Shown here: one piece after another, positions 9,915 to 19,761 of the stretch
Layout: each line of letters starts with the position of its first letter
Position numbering within the stretch: the first letter of the stretch is position 1
Assembly: GCA_963971535.1 (NCBI GenBank)
Contig: OZ020594.1
Location: 113,939,418-114,003,417 of the forward strand
Reading direction: 5' to 3'
DNA from: Notolepis coatsorum
Taxonomy: Eukaryota; Chordata; Actinopteri; Aulopiformes; Paralepididae
Length of the DNA: 64,000 bases
Program-made: the position numbers and the translations under genes
The notes under the pieces: generated by a model
What the model was told of the DNA's origin: nothing
Database searches by the model: none
The model's input: only the letters and a program-made list of their open reading frames with translations

Positions 9915-11457
9915 GGGCACCCACAAACGGGAGGCATGGGCCCAAATCACCGGAGAGGTGAACGCTGTGTCCGGTGAGGGGCGCATAGCCACCGAGGTTA
10001 AGAAGAAATGGGTCGACATAAAGTCGTTCTCCAAGCACCGGATCGCAAAGCACAAGAGACATGCTGGCAACTGGAGGAGGACCAGCAGGCCCGGGCCTGT
10101 CCGAACTGGACCTGCGTGTCCAGGCCATTATAGGCAGCACGACGATCGTGGGTGTGTAGACGGTGCCGACAGGAATGAGACGACATGCGGGGCTGGGCAC
10201 CGTCTCCTCTTCTCAGCAGCCAGCATGTCTCCCGTCCCCGAAGTCTCCGATACCGACACGGACGGTAGGCGTCCCTCCCACAACAGGTGCATCCCAATAA
10301 ATTAGAACAGGGAATATATTGGGCGGTCAGGTGGCGTAGCGGAGATTGCGTTCGTCACCAACACCGGATACGCTGGATTCGCCTGTTCGAATCCAGCTCA
10401 CAGCTCCGGCGTTGTCACCAGCTTGGCTGGCCGTTCACACTAATACAATTGGCTGTATTAGAGGGTGGGAAAGCTGGCGGGGTGGGTCCGGGTCGTTGTA
10501 AACAGCGACTCCTACAGTTCGGTCGGGGCGCCTGCTCAGCGCGGATAGGATCTAAGGGGGGTAGTGTGATCCTTCCACACGTTACACCCTCTCAGTGAGA
10601 GTCCGCGCTGCCAGGTGAAAAGAAGCGGTTGATTGGCTGGACGTGTGTCGGAGGAAGCACGTGATAGCCTCCACTCTCCCAGACCGACTGTGGGGGGTAA
10701 GTGCACAGCGACTAGGAAGGGGATTGGGAATTGGCATAACGACTAACATTGGGATGGGAGAAAAGGGGGGGAAAAAGATAAAAAAATAAAAATAAACACA
10801 GGGAATATATTGATTGCCTCCATGCACAGTAAATCTTGCAGTGTCAAATGAAGCGAGTGTTAACACTTTACTCTATTTAGAGTTAATTTAACATTAATTG
10901 TAGTTGGGAACAAATACGCAAGATGTACTGTGTGCCGCGCCGCATGGATTCATGTAAATCAAGTATTGAGATGCACCTGTAATATCTAATTGAAACATGT
11001 GCAATCAGTGCGTCAAGCATTGCATGATCGCAACCCCCACGTTAATCACAATTAATCACCCCAATTCATTCCCAGATGCAACTGACTCCGAGGCGGACCT
11101 GCCCCACCCCGGAGCTGTCCCCCCCGTCCACCAGTGCTGCCCCGTCCACCAGTGCTGCCCCATCCACCAGTGCCCCCCCCCCCGTCCCCCAGGGGTGCAC
11201 CCAGCCATGCAGCTCACATGGGCGAGTCGATGCTGGTGGAGCAGGAGCGGCAAAATAGCGTCCTGGAGCGGCTCGCTGCCGGCCAGGAGTGGGCCGCTGC
11301 CAACCTGGAGCAGACCGCTGCCAGCCAGGACCGGACCGCTGCCAACCTGGAGAGGGCCGCTTCCAGCCTGGAGCGCCTCGCCATCATCGGCGAGTGGGTC
11401 GCTACCACCATGGAGCGGGTTGCGGCAGCAACAGACCACCAATTGCCCTCCGAATAA
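9915..11457 (+). pseudogene. Harbinger Myb/SANT-like DNA-binding protein, decayed
   Basis: The first exon piece (about 9915-10265) reads KREAWAQITGEVNAVSGEG and then ATEVKKKWVDIKSFSKHRI, the third helix region of the Myb/SANT-like domain of Harbinger ORF1 proteins. Such proteins help import the transposase and bind the ends. A frameshift near 10070 moves the sequence to another frame. A likely donor GTAGGC follows GACACGGAC at 10264. The last exon (about 11075-11457) encodes a repetitive coil with units such as AANLEQTAASQDRT, ending in a stop after QLPSE. The N-terminus is missing and the intron holds a SINE, so it is non-functional. Confidence 0.65.
10321..10797 (+). mobile_element. tRNA-derived SINE, copy 1
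   Basis: The head contains an A box, GTGGCGTAGCGG (10331-10342), and a B box, TGTTCGAATCC (10384-10394), spaced like a tRNA gene. The body is followed by an A-rich tail (10772-10797). Perfect 15-bp target duplications ACAGGGAATATATTG flank it (10307-10321 and 10798-10812). A second copy lies at 17057. A RNA polymerase III-transcribed element mobilised by a LINE is the known biology for this class. Confidence 0.9.
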
Positions 11458-11593
11458 ACATCCCTGACACCCTTTGAGTATTACTGAAGTGATGTGTTTA
11501 GTTATTGGTATACATTGTAAACTGCATCGAATAATGACAGAAGCAAGCAAGTCGAATTCAGGTCCAGATTTAATTCACCTATAAATATAGGAA

Positions 11594-13053
11594 TTAATTG
11601 CACGCATGTGAATAATCTATCCACATGCGTGCAATTGATTGCTGTCGGACTAAGACAGCACGCCTATTATCCGGGCCCATTAATGGGGCAGGATGCATGT
11701 CCTGGTCAGGTGGTTGTTGAGGTGGCTGGAGGGGTAGCGGGACACCACGCTTCTCCGCGATGTTGTGCAGGACGCAGCAGGCCATGATAATTGTACACAC
11801 CTGGAAAGAATAAATAAGCCACAATAAATGACATGCAACATATGATTGTATTGGGCTGAGGTGGGCACCCATACATGTTTTAACACGGCACGGCCAAAAC
11901 TATTGATCAGCTGTTGCCTTCATACACACCTTATCCGGCTTGTACAGCAGCTTGCCATCTGCTGCGTCCAAACACATCCAGCGTCTCTTTATTGACCCAA
12001 TTGTGCGCGCCACGGTGGACCGGGTGCGCGCATGGCGCTCGATATACGCCGCCTCCTGCGCGGCGTGAGGGTTGGCGACTGGGGTCATCAGCCAGGGGGC
12101 CAGTGCATATCCACGGTCTCCTAATAAAACAAGTCATTAGAGGAATAGAAGCCTATACTGTTGCAAGAACAATTCTATACGCACAGATACTTACCAATTA
12201 GCCATGCGTCTCCTGCGTCTCCTTGTTCGAGGAGCATACCCACTTCGCTGTTCTGGAGGATGTACGAGTCGTGCGCACCTCCTGGGAAACGGGCGACGAC
12301 GTTCAACAGCTGGTTGTTGGCGTCGCAGATGACCTAATAATAAATAATAATTATAAATTCTATTTGAAGAGAGAAGCTATATAAAAGAAAGGGTAGATAT
12401 AAATATGTAGTAACACAGGAAAAAAGAAAAAACAAGTAAGATAAGAAAAGGAAGCAAGGTGCTGTCCAATTGGATGAAGTGGTAACAAGAGAGTTAACAA
12501 AAAACAAAAACTAGAAACATACCTGTACATTGATAGAATGGTACTGCTTCCGATTAAGGTATGGGAACGGGTCTGGGGAGGGTGCCAGGATGCGCATGTG
12601 GGTGCAGTCAATAGCGCCGATGATGTTTGGCAGCCCAGCGATGGCATGGAATGCCATCTTCACTGGGATCTGCTCTTGGGCGGAAAAGGGGAATCTGATA
12701 TACTGTGTGGTCAACTCCACGATGCCAGCCAAGACCCGTGGGAGGCAGCGGCTGATGGAGGTCTGGGATATGCCCACCCTGTCTCCTAGCTCCCTCTGGA
12801 ATGTTCCAGTTGCTAGGAAGCCCAGGGTGGACAGTACCTGGACGTGCGGTGGCACAGGGTTGGAGCGTCTGGTCTGGCTCCTCAGTGGTGGCTCCAGCGT
12901 CTCGGACAGCTCCATTAGCACAGGTCTTGACAGCCTGAAGCGTCCCAGCAGGTACGCGTCACTCTCGGCGAAGAGATCAGCGTGGTCCCTGTACTGGCGC
13001 TCCCTCCTCATTGCGTGTTCGTATCGAGTGTGATTATTCTGGACGTTACCCAT
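11594..13053 (-). CDS. PIF/Harbinger DDE transposase, four exons
   Basis: Exons on the minus strand are 13053-12523, 12333-12195, 12120-11930 and 11800-11594, all with GT-AG borders. Their sum is 1,068 nt, an unbroken 355-codon frame, close to HARBI1-type length. The start is the Met of MGNVQNN; the open frame extends upstream, but that part has no family look. Exon 1 has a helix-turn-helix (SQTSISRCLPRV) and the first catalytic Asp in GAIDCTHMRI. Exon 2 has the second in GGAHDSYI. In exon 3 the usual catalytic Glu context reads STVARTIG, with Ala where most relatives have Glu, so it is probably inactive. Exon 4 has IIMACCVLHNIAEK, typical of the family. Confidence 0.85.
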
Positions 13054-13682
13054 AATTGTGTGTGTAGGGTGCAGAGTTGACCATTTAAGCATAGCGCGAT
13101 TAATCACTGTTAATTGGATGCCAGGCTTCAATGTACATGATTGCTGTTCAAGTGCACCTGCAAGGTCAGGTTTATTTGTCACACACAACATCGTACCGGT
13201 AAGATCAGCAGTGGAATGTTTATCCACTGGCTCTTATGATGTATACAATAAGCAAATGTCCCAAACTATAAATAAGAACAACAATAAAATTATAACAGAA
13301 TTATGTAGCTGATTATTCCGAGTCATTTGCAGTGTTTGTAGTACTATTATTTATTTTTCCGACATCAAATAACGTAATTTCTTATCGTACAAATATTGTC
13401 ATATTTATTTTAATTATGATTAAGTAATTAATTCCAAGGAGGCCTGTAGCGTTGACATGAAGGAATCACTATGAGAACACAGTCTGTCAAGTTAATACAA
13501 TTTTCAATTAGTCAATCAATCATAAGACTGCTCCTCAGCACTCTTAAATCTGCTCTCAGCCACGCTCAAATCTGATCTCAGGAACATTTAGACTCGCGCT
13601 CCCAGCCTTAATATGTCTTAAATGGGCTGAAATCTGGCTAAGACTAAATATTTGGTCATAAATTCGTTCGGGAATGAGACCC

Positions 13683-13990
13683 AATGTTAATATTGAATCA
13701 GACCATATTGAACACTGATGTTAATATCAGACCATATTGAATACTGAATGTTAATATTGAATCAGACCATATTGAATACTGAATGTTAATATTGAATCAG
13801 ACCATATTGAACACTGATGTTAATATCAGACCATATTGAACACTGATGTTAATATCAGACCATATTGAATACTGAATGTTAATATTGAATCAGACCATAT
13901 TGAATAATGAATGTTAATATTGAATCAGACCATATTTAATACTGAATGTTAATATCAGACCATATTGAATACTGAATGTTAATTCAGGTT
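13683..13990. repeat. Minisatellite, 30/35-bp unit
   Basis: Tandem copies of TTGAATACTGAATGTTAATA plus TCAGACCATA, with 30- and 35-bp unit variants. It is the right continuation of the array at 6425-6512. Confidence 0.9.
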
Positions 13991-14365
13991 GACAGTTGAC
14001 ATAATTTGACAGTTGACAGGGGGCTGGGAAGATGAATTTAATAAAAGAAAAAATACTAATTTAATCAGATTAATGACTTTATTCAAATTGAGGATTTAGT
14101 TTGAGGATATACAAATTTAAAATAAAAAATTATATAAAAAAATGAATAATTTAAAATATTTTAATGTTTTAATTAAAAACGAAGGTTTGAACGTCTGTTC
14201 GAAGAACCCTGACGAAGTTTGAATCACTTTATTCAAATTAAGGATTTAGTTTGAGGATATAAAAAAGAAGGAAAAAAAATTATTTATAACATTTATTTTT
14301 TAAATTTTACCTTTTTAATTAAAAACGAAGGTTCAAACGTCCGTTCAAAGAACCCTGACGAATTT
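13985..14365. repeat. AT-rich duplicated segment
   Basis: TTCAGGTTGACAGTTGACA begins a block whose following unit (about 14065-14215) is repeated directly at 14216-14365, including ACTTTATTCAAAT and AATTAAAAACGAAGGTT. The first unit also recurs at 16865-17056 after the third minisatellite array, so array and flank were duplicated together. Confidence 0.8.
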
Positions 14366-14447
14366 TGAATCCCAAAAACAGGCTTCGGGGACAGCCTTAC
14401 CAAACATTATTATTTATATGATTCAATGGAACTCAAACATGTTCCGT

Positions 14448-14597
14448 TGTGATGTCACAGTATGATGTCATAATCAAACATTCTAGAACATTTGTGATGT
14501 CACAGTATGATGTCATAATCAAACATTGTAGAACATTTGTGATGTCACAGTATGATGTCATAATAGAATATTCTAGAACATTTGTGATCTATATATT
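14448..14597 (+). promoter_or_regulatory. Putative promoter: 3 x 45-bp array plus TATA box
   Basis: Three tandem 45-bp units (14448, 14493, 14538) each carry two TGATGTCA motifs, close to the CRE/ATF site TGACGTCA. Units 1 and 3 also carry TTCTAGAA, a heat-shock-type inverted pair. Directly after the array is TATATATT (14590-14597). About 30 bp further a transcript could start, leading into a segment that ends in a strong splice donor at 14736. The motifs are seen; promoter activity and the link to the SRCR gene are inference. The open frame across the array is an artefact of 45 being divisible by three. Confidence 0.4.
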
Positions 14598-14619
14598 CAA
14601 CAATTCTCTCAGGAGATCT

Positions 14620-14735
14620 CATTGTTTATTTTGAAACAGTACTCAACAGGACTGAACAGATAGACTAAACAACACATAGACTGAAGCCTGCATTTCTCAA
14701 CCAAGGTGCCTTGCCGACCGTTTTGCTGTGGAAAG
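14620..14735 (+). other. Putative non-coding first exon of the SRCR gene
   Basis: Starting about 25-30 bp after the TATA-like box, this non-repetitive segment ends in GGAAAG followed by GTGAGTATCC, a near-consensus donor. The coding exon at 19040 begins with a good 3' splice acceptor, so an upstream non-coding exon is required. This is the best candidate in between. The start is estimated, not seen. Confidence 0.4.
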
Positions 14736-14770
14736 GTGAGTATCCACAACGGCTAGCTAGCTGTTCTACT

Positions 14771-14886
14771 TGAATACTGAATGTTAATATTGAATCAGAC
14801 AATATTGAATACTGAATGTTAATATCAGACCATATTGAACACTGAATGTTAATATTGAATCAGACCATATTGAATACTGAATGTTA
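14771..14886. repeat. Minisatellite, 30/35-bp unit
   Basis: Short array of the same unit as 13683-13990. It ends abruptly at GAATGTTAA before unrelated sequence, and the phase is resumed at 15995. Confidence 0.85.
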
Positions 14887-15994
14887 ACCTGTTCCACACG
14901 ATGTGAAAATCTGCATAAAATATATACCTAGGTAAATGGAATATTGCTCCACTTCTACAAGGGCTATTTGCATATTCTTGGTATCTAGGTACATCTATGG
15001 ACCTCAGGGAATGTATTCACAGTGTCAGAAATATTGTGTCTATTACTAGGCTTGCTTAAATTGTGATGCAACAAAGGAGAATATGAATTATGATTTTTCT
15101 TTGCATCTTTGACAGTGAATAACACCATGATAATAATGACCAAATGTAAAAAACTGCCACTGTTCTCGTGCAGTACCATCTTGAGATCATGTGTACAAAG
15201 AAGCTAAGGAAATTAATAAAGGGAAGATGATAAAACCGAAGGTTCTGTAGATACAGTACTGAATTCTCCCATTTGGACCAATGCAATTTGAAATATTATT
15301 ATAGAATATAGAATAGATGCTTATACATTACCTTATTATAGCCAATTCGCACATTTATATATACATATTATTATCTTTCAAATGCCGAGTTCAATTTGGA
15401 TTTAGTATCACCAGGTGTGCATAAGAACAGATAATGATATCTACTGTAATCTAGTGTACTTTTTTATTTTCCTCACAGTGCAACCGTTTTGAGACTAATT
15501 TCAGATCTAATTGTTCCTACATGCTAACAATAGGGAGGAGAAACTAACTGCGGTTCAATATTTGTCAAAAACGTTACCTTTTGTGGCTTATTATCGCGAA
15601 TCATAAACATTATATGATTAATTCAGAACGCTAAACTTTGAACACCTACAGTATGTGAAGGTCGGAAAAATTCCAATGCTGGTCCACAGCTATGCATGTC
15701 CTCTACAAAATGGCCGCAAAAAGACTACAATTCCAATGGTTCAAAATGTCCATTTCCATTTCCGGCTTGGATAGACGATTGAAAATCGAAAAATTAAAAC
15801 GATCTAATGGCACTTTTAACCTATTACTAAACTAACGTATTGATGATAATATACATTCTACATGCTTTTGTGACATGTTAGTGATGTTAATACTTGAAAA
15901 CGTTTGATTAAAAAATCACAAAAAATATACAACACTCTGAAAAATATTGATCTATAACCATAATGTCATTTTGGGGTCGGTACCGACCCTAAGG
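14887..15994. other. 1.1-kb insertion in the minisatellite, unidentified
   Basis: The minisatellite is interrupted here and continues in phase afterwards, so this is probably an inserted element. It starts TTAACCTGTTCCACACGATG and ends with the palindrome GGGTCGGTACCGACCC (15973-15988) and TAAGGGGTG. No transposase frame is recognisable. The left junction contains TTAA; the right one does not clearly do so. Confidence 0.45.
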
Positions 15995-16868
15995 GGTGAT
16001 ATTGAATACTGAATGTTAATATTTAATCAGACCATATTGAATACTGAATGTTAATATTGAATCAGACCATATTGAATACTGAATGTTAATATTGAATCAG
16101 ACCATATTGAATACTGAATGTTAATATCAGACTATATTGAATACTGAATGTTAATATTGAATCAGACCATATTGAATACTGAATGTTAATATCAGACCAT
16201 ATTGGATACTGAATGTTAATATTGAATCAGACCATATTGTATACTGAGTGTTACTATTGAATCAGACCATAGTGAATACTGAATGTTAATATTGAATCAA
16301 ACCATATTGAATACTCAATGTTAATATCAGACCATATTGAATACTGAATGATAATATTGAATCAGACCATATTGAATACTGAATGTTAATATCAGACCAT
16401 ATTGAATACTGAATGTTAATATCAGACAATATTGAATACTGAATGTTAATATTGAATCAGACCATATTGAATACTGAATGGTAATATCAGACCGTATTGA
16501 ATACTGAATGTTAATATTGAATCAGACCATATTGAATACTGAATGTTAATATTGAATCAGACCATATTGAATACTGAATGTTAATATCAGACCATATTGA
16601 ATACTGAATGTTAATTCAGACCATATTGAATACTGAATGTTAATATTGAATCAGACCATATTGAATACTGAATGTTAATATCAGACCATATTGAATACTG
16701 AATGTTAATATTGAATCAGACCATATTGAATACTGAATGTTAATATCAGACCATATTGAATACTGAATGTTAATTCAGACCATATTGAATACTGAATGTT
16801 AATATTGAATCAGACTCTATTTAATACTGAATGTTAATATCAGACCATATTGAATACTGCATGTTAAT
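15995..16868. repeat. Minisatellite, 30/35-bp unit (longest array)
   Basis: About 870 bp of the same unit, mixing 30- and 35-bp variants with scattered substitutions. It is followed by TTCAGGTTGACAGTTGACAT, the same flank as at 13985. Confidence 0.92.
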
Positions 16869-17056
16869 TCAGGTTGACAGTTGACATCATTTGAAAGTTG
16901 GCAGGGTGGAAAGTTGATTTAATAAAAGAAAAAAGACTAATTTAATCAGATTAATCACTTTATTCAAATTGAGGATTTAGTTTGAGGATATAAAAAAAAT
17001 GTATAAAAGAAAATGAGAATAATTAATTTAAATGTTTTAATTAAAAACGAAGGTTC

Positions 17057-17350
17057 GGGCGGTCAGGTGGCGTAGCGGAGATTGCGCTCGTCACCAATGC
17101 AGGAGATGCTTGGTTCGAGCGCAGCTCTCTGCGTTGCTACCAGCTTGGCTGGCCGTTCACACTAATACAATTGGCAGTATTAGGGGTTGGGGAAGCTAGC
17201 GGGTGGGAATCTGGCGTTGTGGACAGCGACGCCTACAGGTCAGGTCTCGGCGCTTGCTAAGCGGGGCAGGACTTGGTGGAGATAGCGTGCCCTCCCACGC
17301 GTTACACTTCACCAATGAGAGTCCTCGCTGCCAAGTGAAAATACGTCACT
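17057..17350 (+). mobile_element. tRNA-derived SINE, copy 2, truncated
   Basis: It starts GGGCGGTCAGGTGGCGTAGC, identical to copy 1, with an A box at 17067-17078 and a B box GGTTCGAGCGC near 17112. It follows copy 1 up to about GCTGCCAAGTGAAAATACG, then diverges. It sits in the duplicated flank after AACGAAGGTTC, so it postdates that duplication. Confidence 0.8.
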
Positions 17351-17926
17351 GGCTGTCGGCCCCGAGAGAGAGAGACGGCGGGAGGGACTGCAGAAGTGTG
17401 TGTAATGTCTGCGCCATCTTTCCCTCGTCGGGGACACACACATACACAAACTTGACTGCGTGTGTGTCGGGGACATAGGTGTGACCGGTCTAATTAGACG
17501 GCGTTGTGTTTAAGATGACAGACAGGGAGACTTGGTTTTATTTATTTTCAGCCTGTTAGGTTACAAAGGCACAAAACTGCAGCAGCATTAGGGATACAGT
17601 CATGGCGTCTGCAACACGAGCTGTCTCATACCACGGAGACACTGACCTGCTAACCAGGAACCAGACAATATACGTGCTGCGGGAGGGAGGTGCCGATTTC
17701 AAAATAAAAGACTTAGCTCCCAAAAGTGCCAATAAATAATACGAAAGCAATAAAATAAAAACAAAGCAAAGCAATAAAATAAACATTAAGGATTATTAGT
17801 GGAATGTATTAAAGTGTATTTTGTGATGGGGTGTAATTATCCATACAAGGCAACAAGGCACTTGTTACATGTAACCCGACACTTTTTCAAACGGGGTTTG
17901 ACAGGCAGAGAACTAGCGAGGAGAGG

Positions 17927-18000
<74 letters not shown>

Positions 18001-18299
18001 GGGAGATGGCGGGAGGGACTGCAGAAGTGTGTGTAATGTCACGAAAATCTGAGTCTCTCTCTCCCTCTCTATTTCTCTCTCTCTCCCTCTCTTTCTCCCT
18101 CTCTCCCTCTCTGTATGATTATATGATCATGATCATTATGATCGACTGGAATAAAAAAAATTATAATAGGTTTACTACTTACATATTGTAGTTGTCTCCT
18201 TAATACTGTAGTTGTTCATTAATGTTACCTAAATGTCATAAGTGAATTATATACTGTAGAAACAACTCACCAAAATTGACTATTGCACAACTGATTTGA
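17351..18299. repeat. Spacer with GA/CT microsatellites; no gene seen
   Basis: Contains a GA repeat (17933-17996) and CT-rich sequence (18055-18115). The segment GGCGGGAGGGACTGCAGAAG occurs at 17379 and again near 18008. A 46-codon + strand frame starts at 17601 but matches nothing I know, so it is not called a gene. Confidence 0.6.
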
Positions 18300-18783
18300 C
18301 AAAAGAAATCACACTGGCATTTAAAGGGTTACAATTCGGAAATGTATTGAAATGTGGTTATGATCAGGGCTGAAGTTGAATAACAGATTTATGAAAGAAA
18401 AAGCATATCATATTTTTATGGCGTTTTTTGAAGAGGACAATTTAGTTCCCTAATGGTAAGAGTGAGTATTCTTTTCAATTTGACATTACAAAAAACAAAA
18501 AATCCACCGAAATCTGTGTTGTTGCTAATCATTGACACTATGCTAGCCTGTAATAATCCCCCCCATAAAAATCCACTTTGCATTTGATATATTGAAGATA
18601 TTAAAATGTTTGTGTGTTTTTTTTTACAATGATTTGTGATGCCATCACAAACACTGGCATTTAAAGGGTACAATTTCAAACATTGTCTGGGACCCCCAGA
18701 CCCCCCGCTTTAAAAGTGGCCTGACTGGGGCTATATTTCGCACTATATTTTCCGGCCTGAATGATTTCCCCAGTCCGGTCCTG
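18300..18783 (-). mobile_element. Non-autonomous element with CAGGRCCGGACTGG terminus
   Basis: The right edge, read in reverse, is CAGGACCGGACTGGGGAAAT, followed by a stretch containing GGGGTCTGGGGGTCCC. It matches the first ~850 bp of the large transposon at 48368. Pieces also occur at 62080-63000. The other terminus is not identifiable here, so the copy is partial. Confidence 0.6.
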
Positions 18784-19012
18784 CCTGTATCACTCTACAT
18801 ATTAACACTACAACTCTGTACATACTGTATATAGCTCTGTTACTCAGTAGTACTCATTTATATACGTTATACTCAGTTTAATCACCTGTACATTGTATAT
18901 TACTATTGCACTTTACTGTTACATTTGCACTCTGGTTGGGTGCCAAACTTCTTTTCGTTGTACTGTACTTGTGCTTCAGATTAAAATCCAGCTCCCATTT
19001 ATGTCACATGCC
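18784..19012 (+). mobile_element. Possible LINE 3' UTR remnant
   Basis: TTGCACTTTACTGTTACATT followed by CTTTTCGTTGTACTGTACTT resembles the 3' end of common fish L2-type LINEs. There is no coding sequence, and the assignment is from recall only. Confidence 0.35.
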
Positions 19013-19039
19013 TGATTTTCATTTTCTATTACACTGCAG

Positions 19040-19115
19040 GAAGGAATGGCAGATTTGAGGAAATGGTCGATTGCTGTTTTCTTTCTGATTAGTGCTACAG
19101 CTGTCCCAACAACCA
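19040..19115 (+). CDS. SRCR gene, signal-peptide exon
   Basis: An acceptor ending in ACTGCAG (19038-19039) opens the exon. ATG is at 19046-19048 with G at -3 and +4. The 23 codons start MADLRKW, then a hydrophobic core AVFFLISATAV and PTT: a classical secretory signal peptide. The exon ends at 19115 before GTAAGT, in phase 1. The next phase-compatible coding exon is the SRCR exon at 58112, giving a Lys at the junction, then PDDVRLVEGG. A signal peptide followed by SRCR domains implies a secreted or type I membrane receptor, as in the CD163/CD5/CD6/DMBT1 families. The pairing of the two exons is inferred. Confidence 0.65.
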
Positions 19116-19157
19116 GTAAGTCACTCTCTTTGTCCTGTCAGTAAGTTACTCTGTTTG

Positions 19158-19755
19158 AATGAATGAATGAATGAATGAATGAATGAATGAATGAATGAAT
19201 GAATGAAAACTTTATTTAACAGATTGCAGAATGGGTACAATACAGTACGGCTCAATACATGATATGGATCATGATATGATGGGGATGAGACTGTACATTA
19301 GGAGAGGGTGGGAGAGAAATATACCTACGGTGGGGAGAGAATATATACATACGGTGGGGAGGCGACTGTGCATTTGGAGGGGGCGGGTGGGTGGGAGAGA
19401 AATATACATACGGTGGGGAGAGAATATATACATACGGTGGGGAGGAGACTGACTATTGGGAGTGGGTGGGGGTGGGGGGGTTTGGACATTTACAGGGGCA
19501 GTTTCAAATTGCAGCCTCCCGTAGGTGCTCTTTAAGAGTGGTTTTGAATGTGGGTAGGGATTCACATTTTTTTACAGCTTTGGGTAGGGCGTTCCACATT
19601 GATGTGGCATAATTGCGAAACGTGTTTAGTCTCTTGTTTGAGCCGAATCTGGTTTAACATGATTTGTTGAGCTTCCTCTGGTGTTGTGATCGTGGTATTC
19701 ACTGACCTTTGGGAAGTATTTTGACATGTACATGGGTACCTTAGTCGTATAGTGT
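19158..19755 (-). mobile_element. LINE 3' end (CR1/L2-like), minus strand
   Basis: The tail is a GAAT repeat (19158-19206), then the 3' end shared with 1350-1500 and 4070. In reverse, about 19640-19520 encodes the typical ORF2 terminus MWNALPKAVKKCESLPTF. The 3' UTR contains a directly repeated ~85-bp block built from GAGAGAA, ATACATACGGTGGGGAG-type motifs (19310-19445). It is 5'-truncated at about 19755, where the 21-bp array starts. Confidence 0.65.
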
Positions 19756-19761
19756 ATCTTG

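Larger units (their letters stand above)
9906..13680. mobile_element. PIF/Harbinger transposon, left end lost
   Basis: The element carries the two classical divergent genes: a Myb/SANT-like protein (+ strand, 9915-11457) and a DDE transposase (- strand, 13053-11594). The right terminus is probably near 13680, where GGGTCTCATTCCCGAACGAA (reverse strand) adjoins the minisatellite. Internal sequence with CTTAAATCTGCTCTCAGC resembles Harbinger subterminal DNA. The left terminus is missing: Myb-coding sequence abuts the inverted L1 fragment. A SINE interrupts it at 10321-10797. Confidence 0.8.

Noticed and set aside
10331-10394. tRNA gene at the A and B boxes
   Set aside because: The boxes belong to the SINE head; the body, A tail and 15-bp target duplication show a retroposon rather than a tRNA gene.
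14449-14634. 61-residue frame with repeated MSQYDVIIKH
   Set aside because: A by-product of the 45-bp array; treated as a putative promoter repeat instead.
17601-17741. 46-codon frame MASATRAVSYHG...
   Set aside because: Short, single, without relatives I know or supporting signals.
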